From contig NZ_BAED01000020.1 in assembly GCF_000241345.1 (NCBI RefSeq), forward strand, positions 186,001 to 250,000: a DNA stretch of 64,000 nucleotides, in the 5' to 3' direction. This DNA comes from Gordonia amarae NBRC 15530 (GTDB lineage: Bacteria; Actinomycetota; Actinomycetes; Mycobacteriales; Mycobacteriaceae). The notes below the pieces were generated by a model, which searched no databases, was not told the origin of the DNA, and worked only from the letters and a program-made list of their open reading frames with translations. This document shows positions 7,822 to 16,139 of the stretch, in pieces (positions within the stretch are counted from its first letter, which is position 1; the number at the start of each line of letters is the position of its first letter). The position numbers and the translations under genes were made by a program.

Positions 7822-9270
7822 GTGACCTACGCATCCCTGCCCGATCAACGCGCCGTCGCAGCACCCCACGCGCCGGCCGTCGCCGACGACACCCTCGACC
7901 TGGACAACACCGCGTTCGCCGACGCCGTCCGCCGTGCGGCGGCGACGCTGCGTGCCGCCGGGGTGGGTCGGGGTGACGTCGTCGCCATCAAGCTCCCGAA
8001 CACGGCGGTGCTGGTGGTGGCGATGTTCGCGGCCTGGCGCCTGGGAGCCGCGGCCACCCCGATCAACCCGAGCCTGACCACGGCCGAGGTCGAGTATCAG
8101 ATCTCCGATGCCGGCGCCAAGGTGCTCGTCAGTTCCGACGGTGCGGGGACGAGCGTTCCCGTGCTGGAGGCCGACAGCCTCACCGCGGCCGAGCCCGATG
8201 GCGGCGAACCGGAGGCCGAACCCACGGATGTGGCTCTGCTGATCTACACCTCGGGGACCACCGGCCGCCCCAAGGGCGTGGTCCTCGCACACGCCAATCT
8301 GGTCAGCATGGTGTCGACGAACGCGTCGAGCTCGGACATGTCCGAGTCCGATCACAGCCTGCTCATCCTGCCGCTGTTCCATGTGAACGCGATCATCGTG
8401 AGCGTGCTCGGCCCGCTCGCCTACGAGGGCTGCGTGACCATCGCCGGCCGCTTCGATCCGCGCACCTTCTTCGATCGTCTCGAATCCAGTGGTGCCACGT
8501 ACTTTTCGGCCGTCCCGACCATCTACACGATGCTGCTGGGGCTGCCGCCGGAGGTCAAGCCGGACACCTCGAAGGTCCGCTTCGCCGTGTGCGGCGCGGC
8601 CCCGGCCAGCGTCGAACTCCTCGAAGGCTTCGAAAAGCGTTACGGCATACCGCTGATCGAGGGCTACGGCCTGTCCGAATGCACCTGCAGCGCCACCTGT
8701 AACCCGCTCGACGGGGTCCGCAAGGTCGGCTCGGTCGGACCCGCGCTGCCCGGGGTGGAGATCAAGATCGTCGACCGTGACGGCCGGGAATGCCCGACGG
8801 GTGAGCCCGGGGAGGTGCTGCTGCGCGGCGAGAACGTCATGCGCGGCTACCTGAACCGGCCCGAGGAGAACGAGAAGACCCTCGTCGACGGGTGGCTCCG
8901 CACCGGCGACGTGGGCTACCTCGACGAGGACGCCTACCTGTTCCTGGTGGACCGGGCCAAGGACATGATCATCCGGGGCGGCGAGAACATCTATCCCAAG
9001 GAGATCGAGACCGTTGTCTACGGTGTGCCCGGGGTCGCCGAGGCCGCGGTGATCGGCCGTCCCGACGACAAGTACGGCGAGGTCCCGGTCCTGTACGTCT
9101 CCGCCCATCCCGGGGCCGAGCTGACCACCGCGGCGATCGCCGAACACGTGGGCACACAACTGGCGAAATACAAGCGGCCGGTGGACATCATCATCACCGA
9201 CACCCTGCCGAAGAACCCCGTCGGCAAACTCGACAAACCCACCCTGCGCCGCATCGACCAGTCCGCCTGA
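7822..9270 (+). CDS. Class I adenylate-forming acyl-CoA synthetase
   Basis: A 482-residue AMP-dependent ligase that activates a carboxylic acid to acyl-CoA through an acyl-adenylate. Motifs in order: P-loop-like LLIYTSGTTGRPKG (about 135-148), YGLSECTCSATCNP (about 284-297), GWLRTGDVGYLDED (about 356), RAKDMIIRGGENIYPKEIE hinge (about 377-395) and the C-terminal PKNPVGKLDK with the catalytic Lys. It is slightly short compared with typical FadD proteins. GTG at 7822 follows AAGGAGCCCAG and starts MTYASLPDQR; an open frame further upstream is not family-like. First gene of a three-gene run with a DUF3556 membrane protein and a CrtI-like oxidoreductase. Substrate unknown. Confidence 0.9.
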   Translation: MTYASLPDQRAVAAPHAPAVADDTLDLDNTAFADAVRRAAATLRAAGVGRGDVVAIKLPNTAVLVVAMFAAWRLGAAATPINPSLTTAEVEYQISDAGAKVLVSSDGAGTSVPVLEADSLTAAEPDGGEPEAEPTDVALLIYTSGTTGRPKGVVLAHANLVSMVSTNASSSDMSESDHSLLILPLFHVNAIIVSVLGPLAYEGCVTIAGRFDPRTFFDRLESSGATYFSAVPTIYTMLLGLPPEVKPDTSKVRFAVCGAAPASVELLEGFEKRYGIPLIEGYGLSECTCSATCNPLDGVRKVGSVGPALPGVEIKIVDRDGRECPTGEPGEVLLRGENVMRGYLNRPEENEKTLVDGWLRTGDVGYLDEDAYLFLVDRAKDMIIRGGENIYPKEIETVVYGVPGVAEAAVIGRPDDKYGEVPVLYVSAHPGAELTTAAIAEHVGTQLAKYKRPVDIIITDTLPKNPVGKLDKPTLRRIDQSA

Positions 9271-9305
9271 ACCGCTGTGTTCACCTGTCCTAAGGACGAA
9301 ATGTC

Positions 9306-11078
9306 ATGGGATTCACCACACCTGATCTTCCCGAAGTAGATCCCGAGCAGTACATGGCGCTGCCGCTGAAGGAGCGGCTGGCGATATCGACCCACCGGTG
9401 GGTCGACCACGGCTTCGGGACCGCGAAGATCATGTTCATCATCTACCCGGCAAAGCTGGTGCTGTTCTACGCTCTTCCGGGCATCGTCATCGCCACCCTC
9501 ACCTCCGGTCTGCGGTTCTGGGAGGTGGGTTCCTGGTGGGATCAGCCGATCATGTACCAGAAGCTGGTCATCTGGACGATGTTCCTGGAGACGCTGAATC
9601 TGGCCGGTGCGTGGGGGCCGCTGACCAACAAGTTCAAACCGTGGACCGGGGGTTTCCGGTTCTGGGCACGGACCGGCACCATCCGGTTGCGGCCCTGGAC
9701 CTGGGTGCCCGGCACCGCCGGCACCACGCGCACCCCGCTCGACGTCGGTGTGTACTTCCTCTTCCTCATCTCGCTGGTGGTGGCACTGGTGATGCCTGGT
9801 GGGGAAGTAGAGGATTCGGCACCCTATGACCTTATCGACCCCAAGCTGCTGATCGCGCCGCTCGTGCTGATCTGCCTGATCGGCCTACGGGACAAGGTGG
9901 TGTTCCTGGCCTCACGCGCCGAACAGTACGTGCCCGCGTTGCTGATCTTCGCGCTCCTGCCGTACGCCTCGTTCGCGACGATGATCGTCGGCGGGAAACT
10001 GCTCATCGTCGTGGTGTGGGTGGGTGCGGGTCTGTCCAAGGTGGGGCTGCACTTCATCAACGTCATCCCGGTGATGGTGTCCAACAGCCCGATGCTGCCG
10101 TGGAAGTCGTTGAAGCGGGCCAACTATCGCAACAATCCGGACGATCTGCTGCCTTCGGGGCTGGCCCGTTTCATGTCCGATGTGCTGGGTGCGATCGGTG
10201 AGATCGTGGTGCCGATCATCCTGCTGTTCTCGGTGAACCGCACGCTCACGATCGTCGGTGTGGTGTTCATGGTCTGCTACCACCTGTTCATCATCTCCAC
10301 CTTCCCGCTGGCCGTGCCGCTGGAATGGAACCTGCTCTTCATCTACATCTCGATCATCCTGTTCGCGGGATTCCCCGCCGGGGACGGGTATTCGGTGGTG
10401 GACATGAATCCGCCGTGGCTGGTCCTGGTGATCTTCGCGCTGATGGCATTCTTCCCGATCCTCGGCAACTTCCGCCCGGACAAGGTGTCGTTCCTGCCCT
10501 CGCTGCGTCAGTACGCCGGCAACTGGGCGGTCGGATTGTGGGCGTTCAAACCCGGTGCCGAGGAAAAGATCAACCGGCTGACCAAGCGGCCCATCGCCCC
10601 CATCATCGACCAGCTGGAAGGTATCGGTATTCCACGGGAGTGGGCAGAGGTGATGAGCGACTTCGGGTTGGCCTGGCGGGCGATGCACAGTCAGGGGCGC
10701 GGCGTGTACTCGACGATGCTGCGTTTTGTCCCGGACATCGATCAGCGCAGGCTCCGCGAGGGCGAGGTCATGGCGGGTATCTGTATCGGATTCAACTTCG
10801 GCGACGGACATCTGCATGACGAGAACATGATCGCGGCGGTTCAGGAACAGGTACAGTTCGACCCGGGCGATGTGATGATCGTGTGGGCCGAGTCGCAGCC
10901 GATCACCCGGTTCGAGCAGGACTTCAAGATCATCGACCCGGCGGTGGGTGTGCTCGCGAAAGGCAGGTGGAGCGTGCGTGATTGCGTGACAACACAGCCG
11001 TGGCTGCCCGACGGGCCGATCCCGCTGAACATCACCTGGACATCCGATCCGCAGCGGTTCCCGCTCGGGGTCTCGTGA
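9306..11078 (+). CDS. DUF3556 multi-pass membrane protein
   Basis: A 590-residue protein. The first 400 residues carry about eight to ten hydrophobic segments, for example IMFIIYPAKLVLFYALPGIV, VGVYFLFLISLVVALVMPG, LLIAPLVLICLIGL, GEIVVPIILLFSV and WLVLVIFALMAFFPIL. A soluble C-terminal half follows from about residue 410 (KPGAEEKINRLTK to the end). I recognise it as the DUF3556 transmembrane family of mycolate-containing actinobacteria, whose activity is unknown. It starts 35 bp after the acyl-CoA ligase stop and ends 13 bp before the FAD oxidoreductase start, so the three are surely one operon. A joint role in modifying an activated lipid or terpenoid acid at the membrane is an inference. 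Confidence 0.85.
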   Translation: MGFTTPDLPEVDPEQYMALPLKERLAISTHRWVDHGFGTAKIMFIIYPAKLVLFYALPGIVIATLTSGLRFWEVGSWWDQPIMYQKLVIWTMFLETLNLAGAWGPLTNKFKPWTGGFRFWARTGTIRLRPWTWVPGTAGTTRTPLDVGVYFLFLISLVVALVMPGGEVEDSAPYDLIDPKLLIAPLVLICLIGLRDKVVFLASRAEQYVPALLIFALLPYASFATMIVGGKLLIVVVWVGAGLSKVGLHFINVIPVMVSNSPMLPWKSLKRANYRNNPDDLLPSGLARFMSDVLGAIGEIVVPIILLFSVNRTLTIVGVVFMVCYHLFIISTFPLAVPLEWNLLFIYISIILFAGFPAGDGYSVVDMNPPWLVLVIFALMAFFPILGNFRPDKVSFLPSLRQYAGNWAVGLWAFKPGAEEKINRLTKRPIAPIIDQLEGIGIPREWAEVMSDFGLAWRAMHSQGRGVYSTMLRFVPDIDQRRLREGEVMAGICIGFNFGDGHLHDENMIAAVQEQVQFDPGDVMIVWAESQPITRFEQDFKIIDPAVGVLAKGRWSVRDCVTTQPWLPDGPIPLNITWTSDPQRFPLGVS

Positions 11079-11091
11079 GGCCGGGGTTCTG

Positions 11092-12507
11092 GTGAGTAAC
11101 GCCGTCGTCGTCGGCGGTGGGCCCAACGGGCTCGCCGCCGCGATCACCCTGGCCCGCGGTGGCCTGGACGTCACTGTGCTCGAGGCGGCCGACACCGTCG
11201 GCGGTGGTCTGCGGTCCTTCGAGGCGATCGTGCCCGGACTGGTCCACGACCATTGCGCCGCCATCCACCCGATGGCGGTCGGATCCCCCTTCCTGGCCAC
11301 CCTCGACACCGAGAAGCTCGGATTACGTTGGCTCTCAGCCGAACTCGACTGCGCACACCCACTTGACGACGGCAGCGCCGGGGTGCTCCATCGCGGTGTC
11401 GACGCCACCGCCGCCGGGATGGGCGCCGACGGCGGTGTGTGGCGGGCGCTGTTCGGCCGCCCGGTCCGCAAGTTCGACGTCCTCGGCCCGATGGTGATGG
11501 ATTCGCTGATCAAGGTGCCGCGGCATCCGCTGGAACTGGGCAGGTTCGGGATGCCGACCCTGCTGCCGGCCTCGGTGTTGGCCCGGTTCTTCCGCACCCC
11601 GCAGGCCCGTGCTCTGTGGGGCGGAGTCGCCGCCCACACCTTCCGGCCGCTGAACCAGCCGCTCACGTCGGCGATCGGGCTCGGCATCATGTCCGCCGGC
11701 CACCGGTTCGGGTGGCAGGTGGCCGAGGGCGGATCGGGGCGCATCGCCGACGCGATGGAAAAGGCACTGCTCGAACTCGGCGGGAAGATCGAGACCGGTG
11801 TCCGCGTCTCGTCGATCGCCGACCTGCCGCCGGCGGACGTGACGATGTTCGACCTCGATCCGGGTGCGGTGGCCACGATCTGCGGTGACCGGCTGCCGGA
11901 CAGGGTGTCGCGGCAACTGCGCCGATTCCGCCACGGACCCGGCGCCTTCAAGGTGGATTTCGCTGTGCGCGAGGGTATCCCGTGGACCAACCCGGATGCC
12001 CGTCGCTCCGGGACCGTGCATCTGGGCGGCGACTTCGCCGAGGTCGCGGCGACTGAACGGGCCATCCAGGATGGCAGGATGCCGCATCGTCCGTTCGTGC
12101 TGGTCGGGCAGCAGTATCTGGCCGACCCCGGCCGCAGCGTCGGGGACATCCATCCGGTGTGGTCGTACGCGCACGTCCCCAACGGCTATCGGGGCGACGC
12201 CACCGAGGCGATCATCGGCCAGATCGAACGCTTCGCTCCCGGCTTCCGCGAGCGCATCGTCGGGTACGAGGTGTGCTCCACCACCGACATGCCCGGCTAC
12301 AACAGCAACTACATCGGCGGGGATATCAACACCGGGTCCAAGGACGCGATACAGCTGATGTTCGGTCCCCGGCTGACGGTGCACCCCTACGACCTCGGCG
12401 TCCCCGGCCTGTACCTGTGCTCGGCGGCCACCCCGCCCGGCCCGGGCGGGCACGGGATGTGCGGCTTCCACGCCGCCGAGCGCGCCCTACGCAAGCTATC
12501 CGTCTAA
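11092..12507 (+). CDS. NAD(P)/FAD-dependent oxidoreductase, phytoene-dehydrogenase-like
   Basis: A 471-residue flavoprotein of the CrtI/amine-oxidase superfamily. The dinucleotide-binding start VVVGGGPNGLAAAITLARGG (residues 4-23) is followed by VLEAADTVGGGLRSFE. The C-terminal FAD-contacting segment has LYLCSAATPPGPGGHGMCGFHAAERALR. A GHGMCG loop is typical of this clade, often annotated phytoene desaturase-like, though substrates are mostly unknown. GTG start 13 bp after the DUF3556 stop indicates translational coupling. Third gene of the acyl-CoA ligase operon. Its TAA stop lies inside the family B hairpin that separates it from the convergent ADP-ribosylglycohydrolase gene. Confidence 0.87.
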   Translation: MSNAVVVGGGPNGLAAAITLARGGLDVTVLEAADTVGGGLRSFEAIVPGLVHDHCAAIHPMAVGSPFLATLDTEKLGLRWLSAELDCAHPLDDGSAGVLHRGVDATAAGMGADGGVWRALFGRPVRKFDVLGPMVMDSLIKVPRHPLELGRFGMPTLLPASVLARFFRTPQARALWGGVAAHTFRPLNQPLTSAIGLGIMSAGHRFGWQVAEGGSGRIADAMEKALLELGGKIETGVRVSSIADLPPADVTMFDLDPGAVATICGDRLPDRVSRQLRRFRHGPGAFKVDFAVREGIPWTNPDARRSGTVHLGGDFAEVAATERAIQDGRMPHRPFVLVGQQYLADPGRSVGDIHPVWSYAHVPNGYRGDATEAIIGQIERFAPGFRERIVGYEVCSTTDMPGYNSNYIGGDINTGSKDAIQLMFGPRLTVHPYDLGVPGLYLCSAATPPGPGGHGMCGFHAAERALRKLSV

Positions 12508-12548
12508 TCGGAGTCCTGGTGCTCGTATATGGCACCAGGACTCCGATT
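12506..12548. terminator. Bidirectional hairpin between convergent genes (repeat family B, copy 2)
   Basis: A 16-bp perfect inverted repeat (12506-12521 with 12533-12548) around an 11-nt loop, overlapping the last two bases of the upstream stop codon. Arms match the copy at 4673-4723 except for two base-pair changes that are compensated on the other arm. Confidence 0.75.
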
Positions 12549-12586
12549 TATTCTGTGGTCAAGCCACTTTCGTACCAACGCCGCGG

Positions 12587-14005
12587 TTACCGCTGTGCGG
12601 CGATCCGACCGAGTGCCTCGTCGAATGCCGAGTTGGGGTTCACCCGAGGCAGTACGCCACGCACCGCGGAGGTGGCCTCGGCCAGGCCGAAGCCCCGTTC
12701 CAGCGCGTATGCGATGCCGACAGTCGGGGTCCGGCGATGTGCGGCGACGCAGTGAACCAGCACAATCTGACCTTCATCCCGCAGTGCTGCAACGGTTTCC
12801 GCGGCATCCTGGAGGATGAAGTCGAGATTCGGATTCGCGGAAGCTGCGGCACTGTCGAGCAGCCGGAAGGTGATGTGCTCGACACCCGCCGGCACCTGCT
12901 CGGTGCCCACCCGGCACAGGCTGATCACCGCGGTGACGCCGTCGGGCAGGTTGTCGAGCGCGTCGAGGTCGCCCAGCCACACACCGTCGTCGTATGGGTG
13001 ACGTGCGAGGGCGCCCATGGTGCCCGCATCCTTCATCCGCGACTTATTCGGCCACACACCGGCTTTCGGACCACCGTCGACGGTGGTCTGGGCGGCGTGC
13101 ACCAGATCCTCACCGGTCTTGCCGGGGTACCCGTGCAGGATACGGCGCCACTTAGCGGGGATCGCCGAAGCGCCCCATTTGGCGCCGATCAGCGCGCCGG
13201 CGATCGCGGCGACGGTGTCGGTGTCGTCGCCGATGCGGATCGCGGTGTTCAGCGTCTCGGCGAAGCCGTCGGCGTGAACGATCGCCGACCAGGCCGCCTG
13301 CAGCGCGCTGACCACCCAGCCGTTCGGGTTGAACCGCTTGGGGTCGGAGGCCTCGGCTTCGTCGATCCGCTCGGTCCAGTACGCCACCGCCTCGTCGTCG
13401 AGGTAGCGCAGGCCGTCGCGCAGATCCAGCACGTCGTCGACGATCGCGCGGCGGATGGCCAGCGACCACAGCACGCACGCCTCCTGTGCCCGCGGGTCGA
13501 AGTGCGTCAGCGCGCTGATGCCGCGGGCGGCCTCCACGACGGCGTCGGGGTCATCGAGGTATGGCAGCGCGACGGGCGCGGTCCGCATCAGCGATCCGTT
13601 GCCGGCGGTGCGCCCGGTGTGCTCGTGCAGGCGCCGCGATGCAGCGGTCAGCGCCTCGGCGGTCGGGTCGGGGCCGATGCCACCGAGGACGCGGCTGGTC
13701 TGGATGCCGATGTCCGCCGGACCCGACTCCTGCCAGGTGCGGAAGTTCCGCCCGATTGCGGTCAGCGCGGCCTCGGACCGCAGATCCTGACCCGTCGCGG
13801 CGACGTCGAGAATGCACCACGCCATCGTGGTGTCGTCGGTCCATTCGCCGGGGGCGAAATTGCCCAGCCCGCCGCCGATCATCTGCGGCTGCGTCGCATC
13901 GCCCAGTGCCGGCCTGAACTCGTAGCCCGCACCCAGTGCGTCGCCGATGGCCGATCCCAGGACCGCACCGCATGCGCGGTCGGTCTGCGCTGAATTCAGC
14001 TTCAT
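12587..14005 (-). CDS. ADP-ribosylglycohydrolase fused to dual-specificity-type phosphatase
   Basis: A 472-residue two-domain protein. Residues 1-305 form a DraG/ARH-type ADP-ribosylglycohydrolase with the metal-binding motifs EWTDDTTMAWC (54-64), GNGSLMR (135-141) and IRIGDDTDTVAAIAGALIG (256-274). These enzymes remove ADP-ribose from proteins, nucleic acids or small molecules using Mg ions. Residues about 325-472 form a Cys-based phosphatase with the signature HCVAAHRR (catalytic Cys419, Arg425) after a conserved DSP-like core. The fusion suggests that a phosphorylated ADP-ribose adduct is the target. It is divergent from the NrtR gene, with tandem TTAGC-N11-GCTAA operators between them. 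Confidence 0.9.
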   Translation of the reverse strand: MKLNSAQTDRACGAVLGSAIGDALGAGYEFRPALGDATQPQMIGGGLGNFAPGEWTDDTTMAWCILDVAATGQDLRSEAALTAIGRNFRTWQESGPADIGIQTSRVLGGIGPDPTAEALTAASRRLHEHTGRTAGNGSLMRTAPVALPYLDDPDAVVEAARGISALTHFDPRAQEACVLWSLAIRRAIVDDVLDLRDGLRYLDDEAVAYWTERIDEAEASDPKRFNPNGWVVSALQAAWSAIVHADGFAETLNTAIRIGDDTDTVAAIAGALIGAKWGASAIPAKWRRILHGYPGKTGEDLVHAAQTTVDGGPKAGVWPNKSRMKDAGTMGALARHPYDDGVWLGDLDALDNLPDGVTAVISLCRVGTEQVPAGVEHITFRLLDSAAASANPNLDFILQDAAETVAALRDEGQIVLVHCVAAHRRTPTVGIAYALERGFGLAEATSAVRGVLPRVNPNSAFDEALGRIAAQR

Positions 14006-14036
14006 GCCGAACTCCCTTCTGTCACGCCTGGATTCT

Positions 14037-14085
14037 TTAGCTCTCCAAGCTCGCTAAAGAAAAGTTAGCATGTGAAGTGCGCTAA
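14037..14085. promoter_or_regulatory. Tandem NrtR-type operators in divergent promoter
   Basis: Two perfect-armed 21-bp palindromes TTAGC-N11-GCTAA at 14037-14057 and 14065-14085, centres 28 bp apart, between the ADP-ribosylglycohydrolase fusion (start 14005, minus) and the NrtR gene (start 14096, plus). Spacing is identical to that at 5262-5310. The second site ends 11 bp before the regulator's start codon, consistent with autoregulation. Confidence 0.8.
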
Positions 14086-14095
14086 TGTAAAGGCC

Positions 14096-14788
14096 ATGCC
14101 TGACAGCGACCTCGAAAACTATCCACGACCTGGTGTTACGGTCGATCTCGCGATCCTGGTGCTCCGTGGCGCCGCCACCCCGGCGCCCGAGCTCTGCGTC
14201 TTGATCCAGGGCCGCACCAACCCCGACGGCCGAGCTCTGCCCGGTGGCTTCATGCGCGAACGCGCCACCGTCGCCGAGACCGTCGACGACGTGTTCGTCC
14301 GTAAGCTCGGGGTGACACGCGGCCGGAAGACGCAGCCTCGCCTGCTGAAACTGTTCGATGACCCGAACCGCGACGACCGCACCTGGGCGATCTCGGCCGC
14401 CCACTCGGTGTCGATGTGGGAAACCGACCTCGGCTCCGCACGCCGTGACCTGGTACCCGTCGACGCCGACGGCCGGCTCGCGGGGGAGGGGCCGCTGCTG
14501 TTCGACCACGACGAGATCGTCGCCGCCGCGGTCGCGGGCCTACGCGAACGCTACGAATTCCGGCACCGCTACGCCGACACCCTCCCCGATCCCGACGGCT
14601 TCTTGCCCCAGCCGTTCACCCTGCATCAGCTCCGTAAGGTCCACGAGGCCGTCGTCGGCACTCCGATGCACAAGGACAACTTCAACCGCCGCATGAAACC
14701 GTTCCTGGAACCGGTGCTCCACAACGGCGAACCGGTCCTCTCCGAAGGCGACCGAGGTCGCCCCGCCACCCTCTACACCCGGGCCTGA
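14096..14788 (+). CDS. nrtR: NrtR-type Nudix-related transcriptional regulator
   Basis: A 230-residue protein with a Nudix-fold domain (about 14-150) followed by a winged helix. The Nudix box at 50-72 (GGFMRERATVAETVDDVFVRKLG) has lost the catalytic REUxEE core, as expected for NrtR regulators, which bind ADP-ribose or NAD metabolites rather than cleave them. The wHTH at about 174-208 reads FTLHQLRKVHEAVVG...NFNRRMKPFL, the typical NrtR DNA-binding element. The ATG at 14096 is preferred over a GTG at 14072, which would place translation inside the operator. Predicted to bind the tandem palindromes here and at 5262-5310. Family members repress NAD or ADP-ribose related genes and release DNA on binding ADP-ribose. 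Confidence 0.85.
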   Translation: MPDSDLENYPRPGVTVDLAILVLRGAATPAPELCVLIQGRTNPDGRALPGGFMRERATVAETVDDVFVRKLGVTRGRKTQPRLLKLFDDPNRDDRTWAISAAHSVSMWETDLGSARRDLVPVDADGRLAGEGPLLFDHDEIVAAAVAGLRERYEFRHRYADTLPDPDGFLPQPFTLHQLRKVHEAVVGTPMHKDNFNRRMKPFLEPVLHNGEPVLSEGDRGRPATLYTRA

Positions 14789-14791
14789 CGC

Positions 14792-14869
14792 CTCCCGCGC
14801 CTCACACTTCGTCCCGCGAATCCGATATCGCGACATCCAATTCGCGGGACGAAATCTGCGACGCGGGAA
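14792..14869. repeat. 78-bp palindromic repeat, copy 2 (family A)
   Basis: Starts 3 bp after the NrtR stop. Outer arms CTCCCGCG/CGCGGGA and inner arms ACTTCGTCCCGCGAA/TTCGCGGGACGAAAT (one mismatch). The length is exactly that of the copies at 2805 and 55426. The central part of its dyad is more degenerate than in copy 1. Confidence 0.8.
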
Positions 14870-14907
14870 TGTGTGGATGTGTGGATGTGCCGAAGTCAAC
14901 CACGCTG

Positions 14908-15354
14908 TTACGACACCGCTTGCGGACCCGACCTGTAGCCCTCGAGTTCGGCGATCTGTTGGTCCATGGCCGGCTTCAGGTGGTCGAGAAGGTCGTGCCA
15001 CCCGGCGTCCATGTCGGCAGTCCACTCGCCGCCCAGTCCGTCGCGGATGGTGTCGCGGATCATTTCGAACATGTCAAACATCATGTCCCTGCTGACATCC
15101 CATGCCAGATGGTCGGTGATCCAGAAGATGGAGTGTTGGGCGGAGGTGGTGTGGTCGGCGAGGTCGGAGATCATCATGAGCACCGACGACATCATTCGTT
15201 CCTCGGTGGGCCGGTCGTGGGCGAACATTTCCTCGGCCTCCGGGTACTTGGCGAAGAAGCGCTGGTAGATCGCCGCCGTGGGTTCGCCGACGTGTTCGCC
15301 ATAGAGTTCAAGTGAACTGAGCACCGCGGTGTCACCGGTGTCGAGCTGCTGCAC
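14908..15354 (-). CDS. Globin-like protein
   Basis: A 148-residue all-helical protein. The opening SSLELYGEHVGEPTAAIYQRFFAKYPEAEEMFAHD is the A-to-C helix pattern of bacterial single-domain globins, with the usual aromatic-rich CD region. It continues with RMMSSVLMMISDLADH and a later DHLAWDVSRDMMFDMFEMIRDTIRD helix. A proximal haem-ligating His is probably within the SAQHSIFWITDHLAWD region, but I cannot place it with certainty. Such globins bind oxygen or nitric oxide. The start is set at GTG 15354 because GGAGG sits 6 nt upstream on the minus strand; the upstream extension to 15399 has no such site. Confidence 0.72.
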   Translation of the reverse strand: MQQLDTGDTAVLSSLELYGEHVGEPTAAIYQRFFAKYPEAEEMFAHDRPTEERMMSSVLMMISDLADHTTSAQHSIFWITDHLAWDVSRDMMFDMFEMIRDTIRDGLGGEWTADMDAGWHDLLDHLKPAMDQQIAELEGYRSGPQAVS

Positions 15355-15491
15355 GGCCGTCCTCCGTAAATTGGTATTCAATATTCCGAATAATTCCACT
15401 CGGCGCCGTCACGAACAATGGCCGGGCCAAGGAAGGCGACTTTGGTCCCGGGTGCTCCCGCACGGCCAGGCGGGATCCCGGTCGGGGAAGT

Positions 15492-16118
15492 TCACGCGTA
15501 CTCGTCGACGTACTCCTGGCCGGCGAGGATCACTATGCGCTGCATCAGCAGGTCGGTGGCCTCGCGGATTCCGGCGTCGGTGGTGACTGGCCGGCCGATG
15601 ACGATGTCGACGCGGCCTGGTCGGAGCAGGCGTTTGCCGGGCGGGTTCACCGCGGCGGTGCCCCGGATTCCTACCGGTATCACCGGAACGCCGGTTCGTT
15701 CGGCGACGCGCATAACGCCGGTTCGCGCCCGGTGGGCGACGCCGTCGCGGGAACGGGTGCCCTCGGGATGGATGGCCCAGACGCCGCCGGCGTCGAGAAT
15801 CCGGCATGCGGTGTCGAGGGATGATTGCGCCGCGCCCGCGCCGCCCCTGTCGATCGGGATCTGGCCCGACGCGGAGAAGAACCAGCGCTGCACGGCGCTC
15901 CGAAGCCCGGTTCCCTCGAAGTATTCGCGTTTGGCGACGAATGTCAGGCGCCGCGGCAGCACGAGGCACAGGATCAGCGAGTCGATCATCGCCAGGTGAT
16001 TGGCCGCAACGATGTATGGCCCGTCGTCGGGCAGGTGTTCGCGTCCGACGACGCGGGGCCGGGTCAGCAGTCGCAGGGCCGGGCCGATCAGCACGTATTT
16101 GAACAGCGGATACCACAC
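15492..16118 (-). CDS. 1-acyl-sn-glycerol-3-phosphate acyltransferase-like (PlsC)
   Basis: A 208-residue membrane-associated acyltransferase. It has the catalytic HX4D motif in NHLAMID, the substrate-binding PEGTRS motif and the PVIPVGIRGT block, in the usual order. These enzymes move an acyl group to lysophosphatidic acid or similar acceptors in phospholipid synthesis. The start GTG (VWYPLFKYV) at 16118 is supported by GGGAGG 5 nt upstream; an alternative upstream ATG would read through the TetR operators. It is divergent from a TetR gene, with two GTAGACAATGTCTAC-type sites between them, so it is the likely target of that regulator. Confidence 0.88.
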   Translation of the reverse strand: MWYPLFKYVLIGPALRLLTRPRVVGREHLPDDGPYIVAANHLAMIDSLILCLVLPRRLTFVAKREYFEGTGLRSAVQRWFFSASGQIPIDRGGAGAAQSSLDTACRILDAGGVWAIHPEGTRSRDGVAHRARTGVMRVAERTGVPVIPVGIRGTAAVNPPGKRLLRPGRVDIVIGRPVTTDAGIREATDLLMQRIVILAGQEYVDEYA

Positions 16119-16139
16119 GGTCGCCTCCCTATGAGTCGC

